64,000 nt of DNA from Vitellaria paradoxa (GCA_019916065.1 CM034233.1:13411573-13475572); one strand, 5' to 3'; positions 21,091 to 32,711 are shown, counted from the stretch's first letter. The notes: a model not told the origin generated them from the letters alone. Made by a program: numbers and translations.

Positions 21091-22821
21091 TTAACGGGCT
21101 CATATTTAAAAAATAATAATACCTATCTATTATTTTTACTTAAAAAATTACATAAATTTTCGATCTAATCGTTTATATTATTTTGCAAAATTTATTTTGA
21201 TATAAACACAACTACTATTGTGGTATCATATAGCCATTATCCTCTAATTTTACTAGAGGTCGTTTGGATGTTCAAAAAAAAAAAAAAAATCTCAACTCTA
21301 GGTAATTTTTTGTGTGTTTTTTGGTTATATTTTTTTTGTATGTTTGATGGAACAAAGTGTAATTTTTAGCACTCTTTTACAACTTTTAGGTATTTATTAA
21401 ACTTTTTTTACTGTAGCAAAGAAAAAAAAAATGTAACTTTTTGTGTATTTGGTAAGTTTTTTACTGTAACAGAGTAAAAAAGTAGTAATTTTTGTGTGTT
21501 TGGTAAAACTTTTGATTTTATTTTTTAGGGTAAATTTCACTAACCTCCCCTGAGGTTTCTGACACTAATAGAAACCTCCATTGAGGTTTTTGAAATGACA
21601 CCGCCCTCCCTTCTTTTACTGGGTAAATTTCACTAACCTCCCATAAGGTTTCTGAAACCAACAAAAACCTCCCCTGAGGTTTCTGAAATGACACTGCCAT
21701 CCCTTCCTTTACCGGGTAAATTTCACTAACCTTTCTTGAGATTTCTGAATGTGTAAATTTTTTATACAATCATATTTTTTGTATCGAAAGCTTTCAAACG
21801 AGTATCATTGTCGCTATTTTTGGTGAATTTTTTTGAATTCGTGGGAATGAATTTGAAAAATCGTTCTCACAGTTTGCTACTTTTCAGAAAAAAAGATGTC
21901 AAAATCAATCCCAAATTACATTTTATCTCAATTTATCTCACAGTTTGCTACTTTTCAAAAAAAAAAGACGCCAAAATCAACCCTAAACTATATTTTATCT
22001 CAATTTATCTTATTTTTTCTTACTCCAAACAGGATCTTTATGGGAAAAAATAGATCAGGGGAGGTTAGTGAAATTTACCTGGTAAAGTAAGGGAGGGCAG
22101 TGCCAAGGTTTCTGTTGGTGTCAGAAACCTCAGGGGAGGTTAGTGAAATTTACCTTAATTTTTACTGTAGCAAAGCAAAAAAAAGAGAAAAATTGTGACT
22201 CTACCAAACACACCAAAAATTACAAAAATGTAATTTTTAGTACTTTTTTTTGCTAGTTTTTGAGCCTCCAAACGGACTCTAGTGAAAAAAGTGTTAAAAA
22301 ATAGAGAAAAACTTTTATTTTATTTTTTTTATTACTCATTCATCTTTTCTATGAAATATAAATAATATTTTTTATTATTTTTAAATCAAAAGACTATTTT
22401 TTCTACTATTTCTCTCTCCATCTTCCCCTTAGCTTTTGGGGGGGGGGTCATAGCAAAAGTTGCTCAAGTATTTGATAAAACACAAAAATAACTAGTTAGA
22501 TTCTTCATTCTTTTATTATAAAAATTACTATTTTAGTCATCTTCTTATGCAAAACACCTTCACAATAGTAGATAAAATTGTAAAAAAAAAAAAGGCTTTT
22601 GAGCTGGCAGCCGACAAAAGTTAATTTTTATTTTCCCAAATCAATTCCTGTGTATAAAAACATTTACATAAATAGTAGTAAACTATGTGCAGTGGGGGAG
22701 ACCCCTGATGGGATACCTGATTGGATTCATTGTTTTTGGGTGGTGTTGCAGGTGGTGGTGGGGCTATTTGCTGCCGCTCAACTGGCCCTATCTTTTGTGG
22801 TTTTACTTGTGCTTCTGCAAT

Positions 22822-22823
<2 letters not shown>
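20006..22823 (+). CDS. Early-nodulin-like phytocyanin (GPI-anchored, no copper ligands)
   Basis: Four exons: 20006-20153, 20278-20393, 20486-20887 and 22752-22823, giving 245 residues. The parts are: a signal peptide (1 to about 27, LVFFLVLMSLLSLVF core); a phytocyanin domain (about 29-122) with VDGVSEWRNP, CNFTQATLL and WHPSRPGFFYFSFNN; a Pro/Ser-rich wall-type linker (about 123-220); and a hydrophobic GPI-anchor tail, VVVGLFAAAQLALSFVVLLV. The two disulphide cysteines (CNFTQ, KPCQEG) are kept. The usual copper ligands are absent: the His of the HDVV site is replaced in YNYNLYIF, and the CGxxGHC loop has become FNNDSLKPC, so it should not bind copper. Such proteins sit at the plasma membrane/cell wall interface. 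Exon 3 also reads through to a stop at 20998, but the last exon joins in phase and supplies the GPI signal the family expects. The last intron (20888-22751) holds nested transposons. Confidence 0.88.
21053..21090. repeat. (AAT)n microsatellite in phytocyanin intron 3
   Basis: About twelve AAT/ATA triplets in a row. Confidence 0.85.
21251..22281. mobile_element. Nested inverted-repeat elements in phytocyanin intron 3
   Basis: The outer element has ends CTAGAGGTCGTTTGG (about 21253) and CCAAACGGACTCTAG (to 22282), inverted with few mismatches. Inside it lies a second element, about 21528-22155, whose left end GGTAAATTTCACTAACCTCC matches the right end in reverse complement for about 36 bases. 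The left end unit (gggtaaatttcactaacct...) is repeated in tandem about three times, at about 21528, 21624 and 21715. Within the core, 21869-21940 and 21941-22012 are a further tandem pair starting cacagtttgctacttttca. No transposase frame is present. The flanks of the inner element (ttatttttt / ttaattttt) could be a decayed 9-bp duplication. Confidence 0.65.

Positions 22824-22860
<37 letters not shown>
22824..22860. repeat. (GA)n microsatellite directly after phytocyanin stop
   Basis: About 18 GA units begin one base after the TGA at 22821-22823, so they should be in the 3' untranslated region, followed by a short poly-G. Confidence 0.9.
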
Positions 22861-22866
<6 letters not shown>

Positions 22867-23923
22867 TTGCAACTTGCAATTTATGTGTTTGTAAAAAGTT
22901 GAGCTGAAAAAAAAAAGGAAAAAAAGAAAAAGAGTAGGGGGGCTATTGGGATTGACCGGGATTCTTGAATTTTAAAGTAGCTTAAAGATGTTAATTATGT
23001 ACATCATGTAATTATAATGTTTGCACTTTTTTCCCCTTACCCTTTAGTTTTGCCCATGCAATCAATTACTCCATTTTCTTTCTTGTTTGCCTTTTCTTTT
23101 TTCTTTTCAATTTTTACCCCCTTTCTTTTTCTTTGTCTCTCTTTTTTTTTTTTTTTGGGTATGTTTCTTTAGTGGGAAATTTGAATTTACCATTATATAA
23201 AATTATATGGGTTTTTACTGAGGGAAAAAAGTAATCTGGAATCCACAATGACCATTATAATTAATCTCGTGCCTCCAAATAAATGCTCGCATAATTAACA
23301 GTGGAAGATATATATTTTTATAATTAAATAAATAAAAAGGCAATACATTAGAACCTCACAAAAAAAATATAACTATGATTGAAGTGAATGGATGCATAAA
23401 ATTTATACAGTCGATTGTGGCTAATTTGAAATTAAGGTTTTTTTGAGTTTAGACAAAATAAATAAATAAATAAATAAGCTGATCTATGAAGGGATTTTTT
23501 TGTCAATAAGTCACAAATTTACACCACTAACAGAATTCGAACTTACATTTAAAAGGCCAATAGATCCTGGAGCCAATCTTACAACATTTGACCTCAGAGG
23601 ACTTCAAATGCCTAACCTCTTAGAGGATAACAAAGGGCTCTAGCCAGCTTTAACTACTAGGCTGGTTTCATTTGAGAGAAGCTTATCTTAAAATGCTGCA
23701 TATACTTTGTATTAAAGTAAATTTTGGAAGGTAAAGCATTGCTTTGTCAACAGCCAAAAACTACTTTGGCAAACCCATTCTTTTGAACCAGAATTTGGGT
23801 CATGTATTGCATGATTTGCATCAGCTGCATGCCCCTTATTACAAGCACCTTTGAGAAGAAAAATAAAGATAGATATTCTTCCATTGGAGTAACACAAATT
23901 CATCATATATATTTTTAGCTGCT
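22861..23923. other. Region between convergent genes, with a SINE-like stretch
   Basis: It should hold the 3' ends of the phytocyanin and the HSP20-like gene. On the - strand 23445-23665 has a box-A-like GCCTAGTAGTTAAAGCTGG, a box-B-like AAGTTCGAATTCT and an (ATTT)n tail, which suggests a tRNA-derived SINE. The A-to-B distance (over 100 bases) is long and no target duplication was found, so this stays weak. No gene. Confidence 0.4.
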
Positions 23924-25042
23924 CTAATTTTTCCTTTTGTTGGGCTGGTTTCTAGTCCTAAACAGATGGATCACAAACACTATGACGGACACAAGAAAGG
24001 CCGATCCTATAATGATAGGACCACATCTGTCGGAGCTTGACTCCTTTGCTCGGTCAACATGGCTGCTCTCCTCCTCTTTCTCGGGAGATTCACCAGTCAC
24101 TCCTCCTTTCCCCTTAACTTCTCTACCATCTTTGTCTTCTAACTGCTTCCGCCTTGAAGTTTCATCTCCATCAAGCTCTTGAGGCTTGTCCTGTTTTTCT
24201 GATTCTTGCCCCTGAATTCCGCCTTCCACACGAGCAATTTCATCAGCAGCTTGTTCCTCAACTTGATTTTTTCCCACTTGATCTGGGACATTTTTTGTTG
24301 ATTCGGTGGTTAATAATTCTCCAGCAGGCAATTTTTCTTCAGCAGCTTGTTCAATATCTGGTTTTTCACCGTCTTCTTGTGGAACTGGAGACGTCTCCAT
24401 TCTTTCACTATCGACTTCCTCCTCTTCTTTCACTTCCTCAACCCTTATCCCCCGGAATCCTTTAACCAACTTGGGCATTTTAATTGTCAGAATTGATTCG
24501 TCTCTGTTAAACGATGCCTTGATTTTGTCCAAAACCACCCCATCAGGGATCTTGAAACCCCTTCTAAACCTCCTCGTCGCAATCTCTTTCTTGCACGCCC
24601 TCCCACCTGCCATGACAATCTCCTGGACTGGCTTTTCACCATTTATTGTAATCTGAGTCCCATCTTCGTTGATCTCAATCTTTACATTTTCTATCTCATA
24701 ACCTGCACTTGTTTGAATTTCCGCAACATCAGAAACAAGAAAACCTTCCCTCTCAGGAACAAAGAATAGTGAAGAACCACAAAACAGAATTTAGTTGGTA
24801 TTTGAATAATTACTACACTATGATAAGATACAAATATATATATGTACACTTAATTGTTTACATGAATTTCTTCAAATGCATCATCAACTATGCGTTTGAG
24901 ATAACTTTTGAATATATAATTCGAGTTTAATCATACAATAATACATACAACTGATCTTATACAATGTAAATGGAATGTTTTATAGCACCTTCTAAGCATA
25001 ATAATAATAAAAAAAATGCATGTATTTTGAAGGCAAATATCA

Positions 25043-25092
<50 letters not shown>

Positions 25093-25232
25093 TTGAGATG
25101 GAGAGTGAGGACGAACATGGAGTCTGTCTCTTTAGACAGGCAAAGAGGGCCTGCTCCGTCTTTGGCAATTCGAAGATCAGCGGAAGTAAAATCATCATCT
25201 GCGGTTTTGGTGAGCTTGAGTCCAAATTCCAT
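23924..25232 (-). CDS. HSP20-like, C-terminally membrane-anchored protein (RTM2 type)
   Basis: Two exons: 25232-25091 and 24702-23924, giving 306 residues. The join is phase 1 and makes LTLHLKG|YEIENVKIEINEDG, the normal continuation of an alpha-crystallin (HSP20) domain spanning about 33-115 (GTQITINGEKP, RRGFKIPDGV, ESILTIKMPK). Then comes a long acidic Glu/Lys/Asp-rich linker, likely disordered, and a single C-terminal membrane helix (IIIGSAFLVSVIVFVIHLF) ending in a basic tail. Domain plus tail anchor is the layout of RESTRICTED TEV MOVEMENT 2 and its relatives, a family only partly linked to restriction of virus movement, so a defence role must not be assumed. The donor is followed at once by a (CT)n tract. 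An alternative acceptor further upstream would break the frame, and the chosen one (tgcag at 24707-24703) is the one that fits the phase. Confidence 0.85.
25049..25089. repeat. (GA)n microsatellite at the HSP20-like splice donor
   Basis: About 20 GA units. On the coding strand intron 1 begins GTCTCTCTCT directly after the exon, so the repeat is part of the splice-donor context. Confidence 0.9.
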
Positions 25233-25869
25233 TCTGTGAAACTTGGGCTTGGCTTGGTTTCTGGTTGGACGACTTGAAGTTTTTGCAGTAGAGAGCCGGA
25301 GAATTTTTGGTTGGAGACTCAACCAAGGAACAAAACGAGTGATGCAAAAATTTAAGCAAAGCACATGTTCTTTGCTTCCTCAGATCATAGGTTGTTGTTG
25401 AGGCTATTACTAAGATCAAAGACAGTTAAAAAGTAGGTAGCTTGTTTTGTGTTCGTTTCATTTTCCTTGGTTGTAAAACCAAACAACCGAGGAAGGAAAA
25501 TATAGCTTATTTACAAACGTTTGTATATGTATTCATTGTTTTATATGACAATTTAACCCAGCGGGTGAGAATTTTACCTGCATCTGCTATTGTACCAACA
25601 AACAAGTTGTTTGGATGAGGGCCATTCCTCCAATGGCCCTTCTTAATTTCCTTGGTAGGAATAAAAAAATTTGATGCCATGCAATTAACAAAGTAGAATT
25701 AAAAAAAAAAAAATCATGTGAATAACGTGTAAAAATTAATTCTTCATATAATTGTAAATTTAAGAATAACCCATATAAGTCGTAGTGAATACTAAAATTT
25801 CCGTCATATTACTTGAATTATATTATAGCCATTTAAAATAATTTATTCAAATTCAATAATTATACAAGA
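25233..25869. other. 5' flank of the HSP20-like gene
   Basis: Probably contains the - strand promoter and leader. In-frame upstream codons exist to 25364 but read as non-family sequence, so the ATG at 25232 was preferred. No other gene seen. Confidence 0.45.
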
Positions 25870-26240
25870 TTAAAGGTAAGGGTATTCACGTGTCAAAGTA
25901 GATTGGATTAAGTTGTATTAGGTTAAATATATATTAGTATCAGAATTAAATCACTTTTTATTGAGTTCAAAATTTTGGCCTTAGAATCAAATCAATCTAT
26001 CATATAAAATTAACCCAATTCAATTTTATCAATTTGATTTAAGACTGTTAAGGTCCATGAAATAACTATAAGCTTTTGTTAATAGAAGTAAGGAAAAAAT
26101 AATATTGGTTTGGGTCTTAAAATAGGTTAATATAACTTGACTAATAAAAATCAACTTAACGATTTTGAAATCCAGAAACAACCAACTCAACGCGAATGGC
26201 AAATAATTTGGTTTTCGGTATTTTGTGCACCCCAACCTAA
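25870..26240. repeat. Dispersed repeat, inverted relative of 2456-2830
   Basis: The right end GGTATTTTGTGCACCCC is the reverse complement of the left end of the 2456-2830 repeat. The left end gggtattcacgtgtc is partly inverted to it. No open frame of interest. Confidence 0.4.
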
Positions 26241-27620
26241 GGGGTCCAACAGAACATATTGCACTTAATAATAATAATAATAATAATTAGCTTTGCCCAA
26301 GAAGATAAATGAGAGAAACATAGCCCACACTTGTTCACATTGGCCAATCTCTTCAAAACTACATGACAGCCAGCATCATTCATATCCTTCCAAAGCACAG
26401 GTCATCCATAGCTGCCGCTTTTTGAAGTTGCTTCCACAAGAAATTGCTTAAGAGTTTTCCCCAAAAAAAAAAAAAAAAAATTATAATAATAATAATAATA
26501 AATAAATAAACAAAACCTATGGATGGGGATATTGTAACGGTAGTAAAAATATCAATCTTCTATAAGCTGTCAACAAGAATCATCAATTAGTTTTTCGTAC
26601 TTCTAAGTAGTATATATATAAAGATAGATTACTGAAAAAAAAGAAAGAGATGAAGGGAATTAGATACAAATATATCTCGATCTAGAATGTAGAAAACAAA
26701 AGAGGAAAAAAAAAATTATCTTTTACTTTTTTTGCCATATTTCGACTTACGTAACTTTTTTTTTAATAAATTTGAATTTTTTTTTTAAAAAAATTTTAGT
26801 CTTGTCATTTGCATCCATTAAAAAAAATTTCTAAAAAATACATCAAAATAGAAGATCTCACATATGGATGAAAAAAAAAAAAAAATAGAGCATATTATTC
26901 ATCTGTATATCGATTCTCGTCTTAAAACATTTTTTTTATTTCCTTTTAAATCTTTTTTATAAATGCAAGTACTCTGTATGTGGGTTTCCCTCAGCATTTT
27001 TTTTTAATTTTTGATTTTTTTAATGAATGTAAATAAATGACTAAAAGCAACCAAAAACAAAAAGGTCAAAACAAGTCATATATGACAATAAAAAGCCAAA
27101 AAAAAAAAAAAAACTTCAATGTTACAAAAGCCTGAAGCTTAATATCCCAAAGGATTTTAAAAACCTAAATACAAAACAAAACAAAATTAATTCAAGCTGC
27201 CAACTCCATTGTGGAAACCCTATCATACTGTAATCAAAATTTGGCATGCAAGTGAAAAATAGTTCGAAACCATGGCTACCTAATCACCTATCACGGAGAA
27301 AACCTCAAGAACAATCAAATACTGGAAGAACTATCCAATGGAGATTGACATGTTCAATATCTCTGCTTGTCAAAATACCCTTGATGCTTCAACATCAAGC
27401 AGAGTCCAGCATAGAACGTCGCACAAACAATTAGACCTGCCGCCAAACAAGCAGCCCAACCATGATTTTGACATTTTAGAATAAAGTTCGTTTAAATATA
27501 AATTGTCCAGGTCAACAAAAAATGCCAGAGCTTTGTCCGGTACTTAAAACCAACTAATGCTGAACCCTGAAATTCAAAATCCTACTGCAATACAAATATC
27601 TTCCTGGGTTGACAAGAGAT
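26241..27620. other. Intergenic DNA, no gene seen
   Basis: A- and T-rich runs, (AAT)n at about 26269-26287 and 26486-26505. A short frame at 27246-27434 is isolated and matches nothing. Confidence 0.5.
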
Positions 27621-27760
27621 GAAGCTGGACGGATCGGGGGTAGGTCGGTGCACCGGACCGTCCGGTGCACCACGGACCATTGAATCAAACCCAAGCCACT
27701 CAAATATTTTGATCCAACGGTTCGTAGTGTACCGGACTTACCCCCTTCTCGAAGCTGGAC
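27621..27760. mobile_element. Small MITE with 25-bp palindrome and 10-bp flanking repeats
   Basis: GAAGCTGGAC flanks on both sides (27621-27630 and 27751-27760). The ends GGGGGTAGGTCGGTGCAC (left) and gtgtaccggacttaccccc (right) are imperfect inverted repeats. At the left, 27647-27671 is a perfect palindrome: GGTGCACCGGAC, one base (C), then GTCCGGTGCACC. A related CGGTGCACCGGACC lies upstream of the phytocyanin gene near 19833. A 9-10-bp duplication suggests a Mutator-type origin. Confidence 0.6.
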
Positions 27761-28935
27761 CCCTTTTATGAGACAGATTGAACTTGACCAGATGCTCATA
27801 AGATGATCAGAGCCAACTGTGATATTTGTAAGCACATACACATTTCAGTAGGACTTTTTGTATGGGGTCAGAATGCATGAATGCCAAGAAAAAATTCTCA
27901 AATAAAATTTTCTCATTCATCTGTATCTAGAAAGAAAGGAATTTGAATGAGAAGATGAAATAGCAGACAAAACTTATTAGCCAAACTCTTTATCTTATGT
28001 TTGGAACATGAATTTGTAAAATGGAAAAGAAAAAGTGAAGAAAGCAAAATTATTTATTGTATTTTTTTTTTTTTGAATGGTTCAAAAAAAATGAGATGAA
28101 AATAAATAGATATTTGCCACCCAAAAAAAAAAAAATTAAATTTTACTTTGTTGAGTATGAAAAATACAAGAAATAATAACTTTATCTTTCCTTCACTTTT
28201 CCCTTCACTTTTCCTTTCCATGCCCAAACGTAGGGTTAAGAGGCCAAAGTTTCCTAATTCAGGACATTCCTAGCAAGCCACAAAAGAAACAGTCATTGCA
28301 TGACATAAATTGCCACTTTTACAGATGAGAGAACCAGGAATGAACTTGCGGTCAAGTAAAGGAATGTACCATGCATTAGAATAAAGAAAAGAAAGCTTAT
28401 TCTTCAAAACCAACCACAAACACAAGAACATTCAGATGGTTTAATTTAATTCCGCTACAACACAGCCCCTGTTCATTTCACAAGGCACCAATTACATACT
28501 CCAGAAAGACCAATAAACAAAGAACACTCTCTTGTGATACAGCATATACAAAAAATTGTTATAAGAATTACAATAACAAAGTAGATCCTGAACAGAAGCA
28601 ATATGTACCGCGTATGAAAACTATAATCATCAGTCCAGAAAAAGCTAGAAATTGAGATGCAAATTTACTCCAGCATTGGATATACATTGGCAACATCAAA
28701 TCAGTCAAAACCACCATGGACTACAAAGGTCCAGTTTGATCATATACAAAATAATACTACAAAAACTTTGCCTCCTCAAACCTTTTATTCCATTGGCTCA
28801 TTGCCTCGAACCATTCTTTTTCTTCAAATCCAAAGTAAAGAAAAACATATATGCATTTACATTGGGTGTCCACAGGCAATGGACTTCAACAAATTATTCA
28901 GTTCTTCAGTTCCCCCTTTGGAACGAGTCGAGACT
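27761..28935. other. 3' flank of the ROH1-like gene
   Basis: Overlapping + strand frames at 28652-29091 are shadows of the - strand gene and its untranslated tail. The tail is likely to fall in about 28500-28935. No separate gene. Confidence 0.5.
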
Positions 28936-30057
28936 CTAAGTTTTCCATCGCACAAGCCGATGGAACACGTCCCTCACCTGGCGCTCCAATGGGTCCAATC
29001 CGTCCTTTACTGCTTCAAAGACTTGCCCAACCTCCAGCACTCTCTCCCTGACATCTTTCTCCTTTTCCTCTGTCAATGGGAACTGGACTGAATCGATCAA
29101 TTCATTCATGTGACGAGCGCACCTCTCAATCTGGTGAATCTCCCTTAACAACCCACAAGAATTTTTACGCTCTCGCTTCTTTGACTCCTCCAAAATCCTT
29201 TCGTGAAGCGAGAGAATAGGAATGGCCCAAATGAATTGCCTGGGCATGAAAAAGTGAGTTTGGAGACCACGGTCTTGACAGGGTATTGCTGCCACGAGTG
29301 CCCACATTACAAACAACAGCACAGAGCTCATGGTAAACACGGCAACAGCAAGTCCATTGGTTGCCATGATTTCATTGGTTTTCGGGGAAACCAAGTTGCT
29401 CCCGATTGCCTGCAGCTGCCTGGCAGCGGACCAGGACCGCGAAACGCTCCAAGACAACGATCGAAACTGGCCCAAAGACTTGTCCTTCTGGCCACTATTG
29501 CGCCCAAAAGACCGGTTCCTACGCGCAAGAGCTGCATTGGACTCCTTCTCATCAAGCATCCCAATTGCCAAATCAATCAATGCCTTCTTTGCTCGACGGA
29601 ACTGGCCCTCCCATCGACCCCTCTTATTGTCCAAAGCAATCAACACAATCTCCAACTGCTTCTGCCACAGTCTGATCTGCTCAATCCCATCTCGAATTGC
29701 ATTACACACATCAAGAGCCTTCACACTCCTCTCGAAATACTCGGAAATTAATCTATCCATTGGGGCTCTGCTCATGTACCCTCTGTTATTGAAAAGTATC
29801 ATTCTGAATTCCTCCTGGCAACAGAGGAAGACATCCAGAAGTTTGTGAATCCACGGAAGGGAGAGCAATTCATTGGGACTAACGGCTGATAAATCATGAA
29901 ACCGGTCTGCGACCTGCCTCTGGAACGCCTCGAACTCCAGCTCTTGGCTTGTTGCCTCGTTGGTAGCTTCCATCGAATGAACCCGATCGCGGCGTAGAAT
30001 CGGACGGCCGAAACTTGAAAATGAAGCAGATGAACCCTGATAATCCATCGCCGGCAT
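28936..30057 (-). CDS. ROH1: ROH1/BYPASS1-like protein (DUF793)
   Basis: A single uninterrupted exon of 373 residues. The sequence follows the plant DUF793 family: [16 protein letters not shown] near 41-56, [19 protein letters not shown] near 67-85, [20 protein letters not shown] near 109-128, [16 protein letters not shown] near 155-170, a Ser/Arg-rich linker, a hydrophobic stretch (about 234-258, [20 protein letters not shown]) and a C-terminal helical part. Relatives include BYPASS1, which limits a root-derived mobile signal, and ROH1, described as an exocyst EXO70 partner in seed-coat mucilage secretion. The overall match is closer to ROH1, but I could not run a tree. A second ATG five codons in (MDYQGS) is an equally possible start. 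The hydrophobic stretch may be a true membrane segment or a buried helix. Confidence 0.88.
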   Translation of the reverse strand: MPAMDYQGSSASFSSFGRPILRRDRVHSMEATNEATSQELEFEAFQRQVADRFHDLSAVSPNELLSLPWIHKLLDVFLCCQEEFRMILFNNRGYMSRAPMDRLISEYFERSVKALDVCNAIRDGIEQIRLWQKQLEIVLIALDNKRGRWEGQFRRAKKALIDLAIGMLDEKESNAALARRNRSFGRNSGQKDKSLGQFRSLSWSVSRSWSAARQLQAIGSNLVSPKTNEIMATNGLAVAVFTMSSVLLFVMWALVAAIPCQDRGLQTHFFMPRQFIWAIPILSLHERILEESKKRERKNSCGLLREIHQIERCARHMNELIDSVQFPLTEEKEKDVRERVLEVGQVFEAVKDGLDPLERQVRDVFHRLVRWKT

Positions 30058-31062
30058 TTCTCACGCAGCCAGAGAAACACCAGCAATAAATGAACTTCGA
30101 ATCCCAAATGGAAAACACCCCAATTGCATTGGACAGAGCAACGACTGCTTGGATTGACCGAAACTGGAAACCCTAGTGTGAAAAATCACAACCAATCAAA
30201 AAATTTCAGAGAGAGAAAACCCAGTTGGACTCGAGAACGATTGGAAATTTGGTGAGCGACTATAATCCAAATTGAAAAACCCAGAATGCAAACGACGTGC
30301 GGCTCAGATAATATGAAAATCCACTTGATTTCAAGACGAAAAAAACCCGGCAAATCAAAGGGTACAACAAGACCAGAGAGCGTCAGGGTAGAGAGAGAAA
30401 GCAGAGAGAGAGTGAGGGGGTCGCTAAGGTAAGGGAAAGATGGCAGATGAAGGAGATGATGAAACCCTAATAGGAGGCGAGGTTCTTATAGCGGGGATGT
30501 TTGATTTGGACCGCGGGAACGGGTCGTTGAAATAGAAATCTGTAAAAAGAGTAATTAATTTATAAATAATTACCTCAATTAGCATTATAAATTAATTATT
30601 AACTAGAAATAAAATAGTAAAAATCAAATGTAATTTTAACGCGCCCCTGCACACGTAGTGGACACGCCTTGTTAGTTAAAGTGGTCCGCGTAGCTGATCC
30701 GATGAATACGATTTAATAGATCTCAACCGCCAGTTTTTTTGAAAACTTAATCCAACGGTACAAAATAGAGGAGAGCGAACTACTGCGAAAGGTTTTGTTG
30801 CCATCCCCGACTCGGGTCACTGATGGTTTAGATTGGGCCAGCTCACCCGGACCTCCAAAAACGGTGTATTAGAAAACCTATCACGGAATACTACTCGAAA
30901 ACGATCGTTATCAGAGATTATAAAATAATTTCAGTGGAATACATTACGAAATTTTCTTCAAGTATAATTATTTTATTTAATTTTTTATCTTTTATTGTAA
31001 AATATTAAAAAATTTTAATATGCAGTTTTATATCCTTTATCACTTTTAATTATTAAAAAAAT
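30058..31062. other. Promoter and leader of the ROH1-like gene; then AT-rich DNA
   Basis: On + the words aaaccctag (near 30169) and aaaccctaat (near 30464) match telo-box sequences common in plant promoters. A (GA)-rich patch lies at 30378-30420. Beyond 30540 the DNA becomes AT-rich and non-coding. The exact transcription start is not visible. Confidence 0.45.
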
Positions 31063-31650
31063 TAAGGTATTCATTTGGTATATTTATTTTGAGTTCGTTT
31101 TTCATTTTACTTTTTTGAAAATAAGAAAAATAAGTCAAAACACATTTAATCACTTATGTTCAATTTTAATTATTTAGAAATTTTTCTTATTTTGGATTAA
31201 AAATACTCAAAATGACTTTTTGTCATTTTTTATTTTATGTGTAAACCCATTTTTTATTTTTTAAAGCAAATTTTAAAAACACAATGACCAAATGCGTTTT
31301 GAGCTTTTTTCTTTGTTTTCAAAAGCATAAAATGAAAAATGAGTTCAAAACAGAAAATAGAAGTAAAAACGAAAAACAAAAAATAGAAAAATAAACCAAA
31401 TGAGCCTTATATTTTCAAAATCTATTTTACAAAATAAAAAATGAGTTTATATATGAAATATAAAATGATCGAAAGTAATTTTGAGTATTTTTAATTTAAA
31501 ATAAAAAAATTTTGAAATACAAAAAATAGAAAATATCAAACCTAATGTATTTTTTATTTTTCTATTTTGAAATTTTTAAGACATAAAACACGTATAATAG
31601 AAAATAAAAAATTAAAACAAAAAATAGAAATAGAAATGTAAACCAAATAG
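31063..31650. repeat. MITE family C, copy 1
   Basis: The left end (aaggtattcatttggtatat) and right end (taaaccaaatagcacataag) are imperfect inverted repeats. The interior is made of ttttctattttt / aaaatagaaa words in opposite order on each half, so the whole could fold back. The same design occurs at 50264-50600. Confidence 0.5.
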
Positions 31651-32154
31651 CACATAAGTTACTTTTTTTTTTTTAAATATATCACTTTTCTAATTTTTCT
31701 TTTAACTTCAGTTTTCTTTGTGGGTAGAGCAATATAGGGATAGAAAATGGACGCATGTGGATACCCCACGCTGATAAATGGTGTCATATTAGGAATAATT
31801 ATTTTATAAGCTCCATTTATCTATACCTGATCAAAAAAATTAAATATTATATAAATGTAAGTTATATTATTTTATATTTTTTTAATTCTTATTAATTAAT
31901 ATATATATATATATATATATAAGTCTAATATACATAATTAAAAAGAAAAACCGTACACCTCTAATGGGGACCCCATTCTCTCATTGTTTTATGTAACTTG
32001 TAAAAAAGACACAGACGACATTAAAAGTTCAACCGATAACGAGTGGCCAGCCAGGGTCCTCGACCAGAGGTGGATGCACGTGGTGTTGAGAGTGGGCGAC
32101 CACCTACGCTGGGTTTTAAATACTTAATATACTTTAATGCTCTTTGATATCATC
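31651..32154. other. Intergenic DNA, no gene seen
   Basis: An (AT)n tract at about 31899-31920. A GC-richer patch at 32040-32115 (ggccagccagggtcctcgac, gtggatgcacgtggtg) looks like a transposon fragment but has no frame. Confidence 0.45.
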
Positions 32155-32260
32155 TTTCGAGGTGGTGTAGTTGTCTAATTTGCAATCAATCAATTCCTCC
32201 CATCCTTGTCGTAAGGGTTAGAGTTCGAGTCTCTGTTGCCTTCGCTAGGTTTTTTTTCTT
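32155..32260 (+). mobile_element. Possible SINE head (tRNA-like promoter)
   Basis: Box-A-like TGGTGTAGTTGTC at 32163-32175 and box-B-like GAGTTCGAGTCTC at 32221-32233, about 45 bases apart, which is a normal tRNA-type spacing. The stretch does not fold into a full tRNA by eye. The right end and target duplication were not found. Confidence 0.4.
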
Positions 32261-32711
32261 CTTCCCACTTGTTCTTCTATTTTTAGTTTCTTCTCCCCAC
32301 CATTTCTTTTATGCTCATTATTATTATTATTGACAAAGAATAAGAGTAACTTACTCTTATATTTTTTGTAAGAAATATTTAATATCAATGTATAATATTT
32401 TTAATTTTATACATTTATTTAAAATTTTATTTATAATTAGTTTACGTCTACGCTGGATCTAGTAATGATTTTTATTACACAAGAAAGTGAAGAGTGTTTC
32501 TAATGTTGGTTTGTAGTATACTTATTTTCTCTCTCTTAACTTTCTTGTGTAGCATGCGTCAAGCAAAAAGTTGGAATAGTGGAAGTGTGTAATGAGGGTG
32601 GAACCATGAATTTTTTTTATCCTAAGCAATGGGCTTGGTATTAAATTAGATTATGGTTGGGTATTAAATTAAGTTAAAAAATTTTCTCATTTTGGACTAC
32701 GGGTTGGATAT

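Noticed and set aside
24924..25419. Ser/Leu-repeat frames across the GA microsatellite
   Set aside because: Generated by translating (CT)n/(GA)n. Only the 47 codons of exon 1 are gene sequence.
28652..29848. Long + strand frames over the ROH1-like gene
   Set aside because: Mirror frames of the single-exon - strand gene, which has clear family motifs.
32155..32260. A possible true tRNA gene
   Set aside because: Box A and B are present but acceptor and anticodon stems do not pair by eye, so it was kept only as a possible SINE head.
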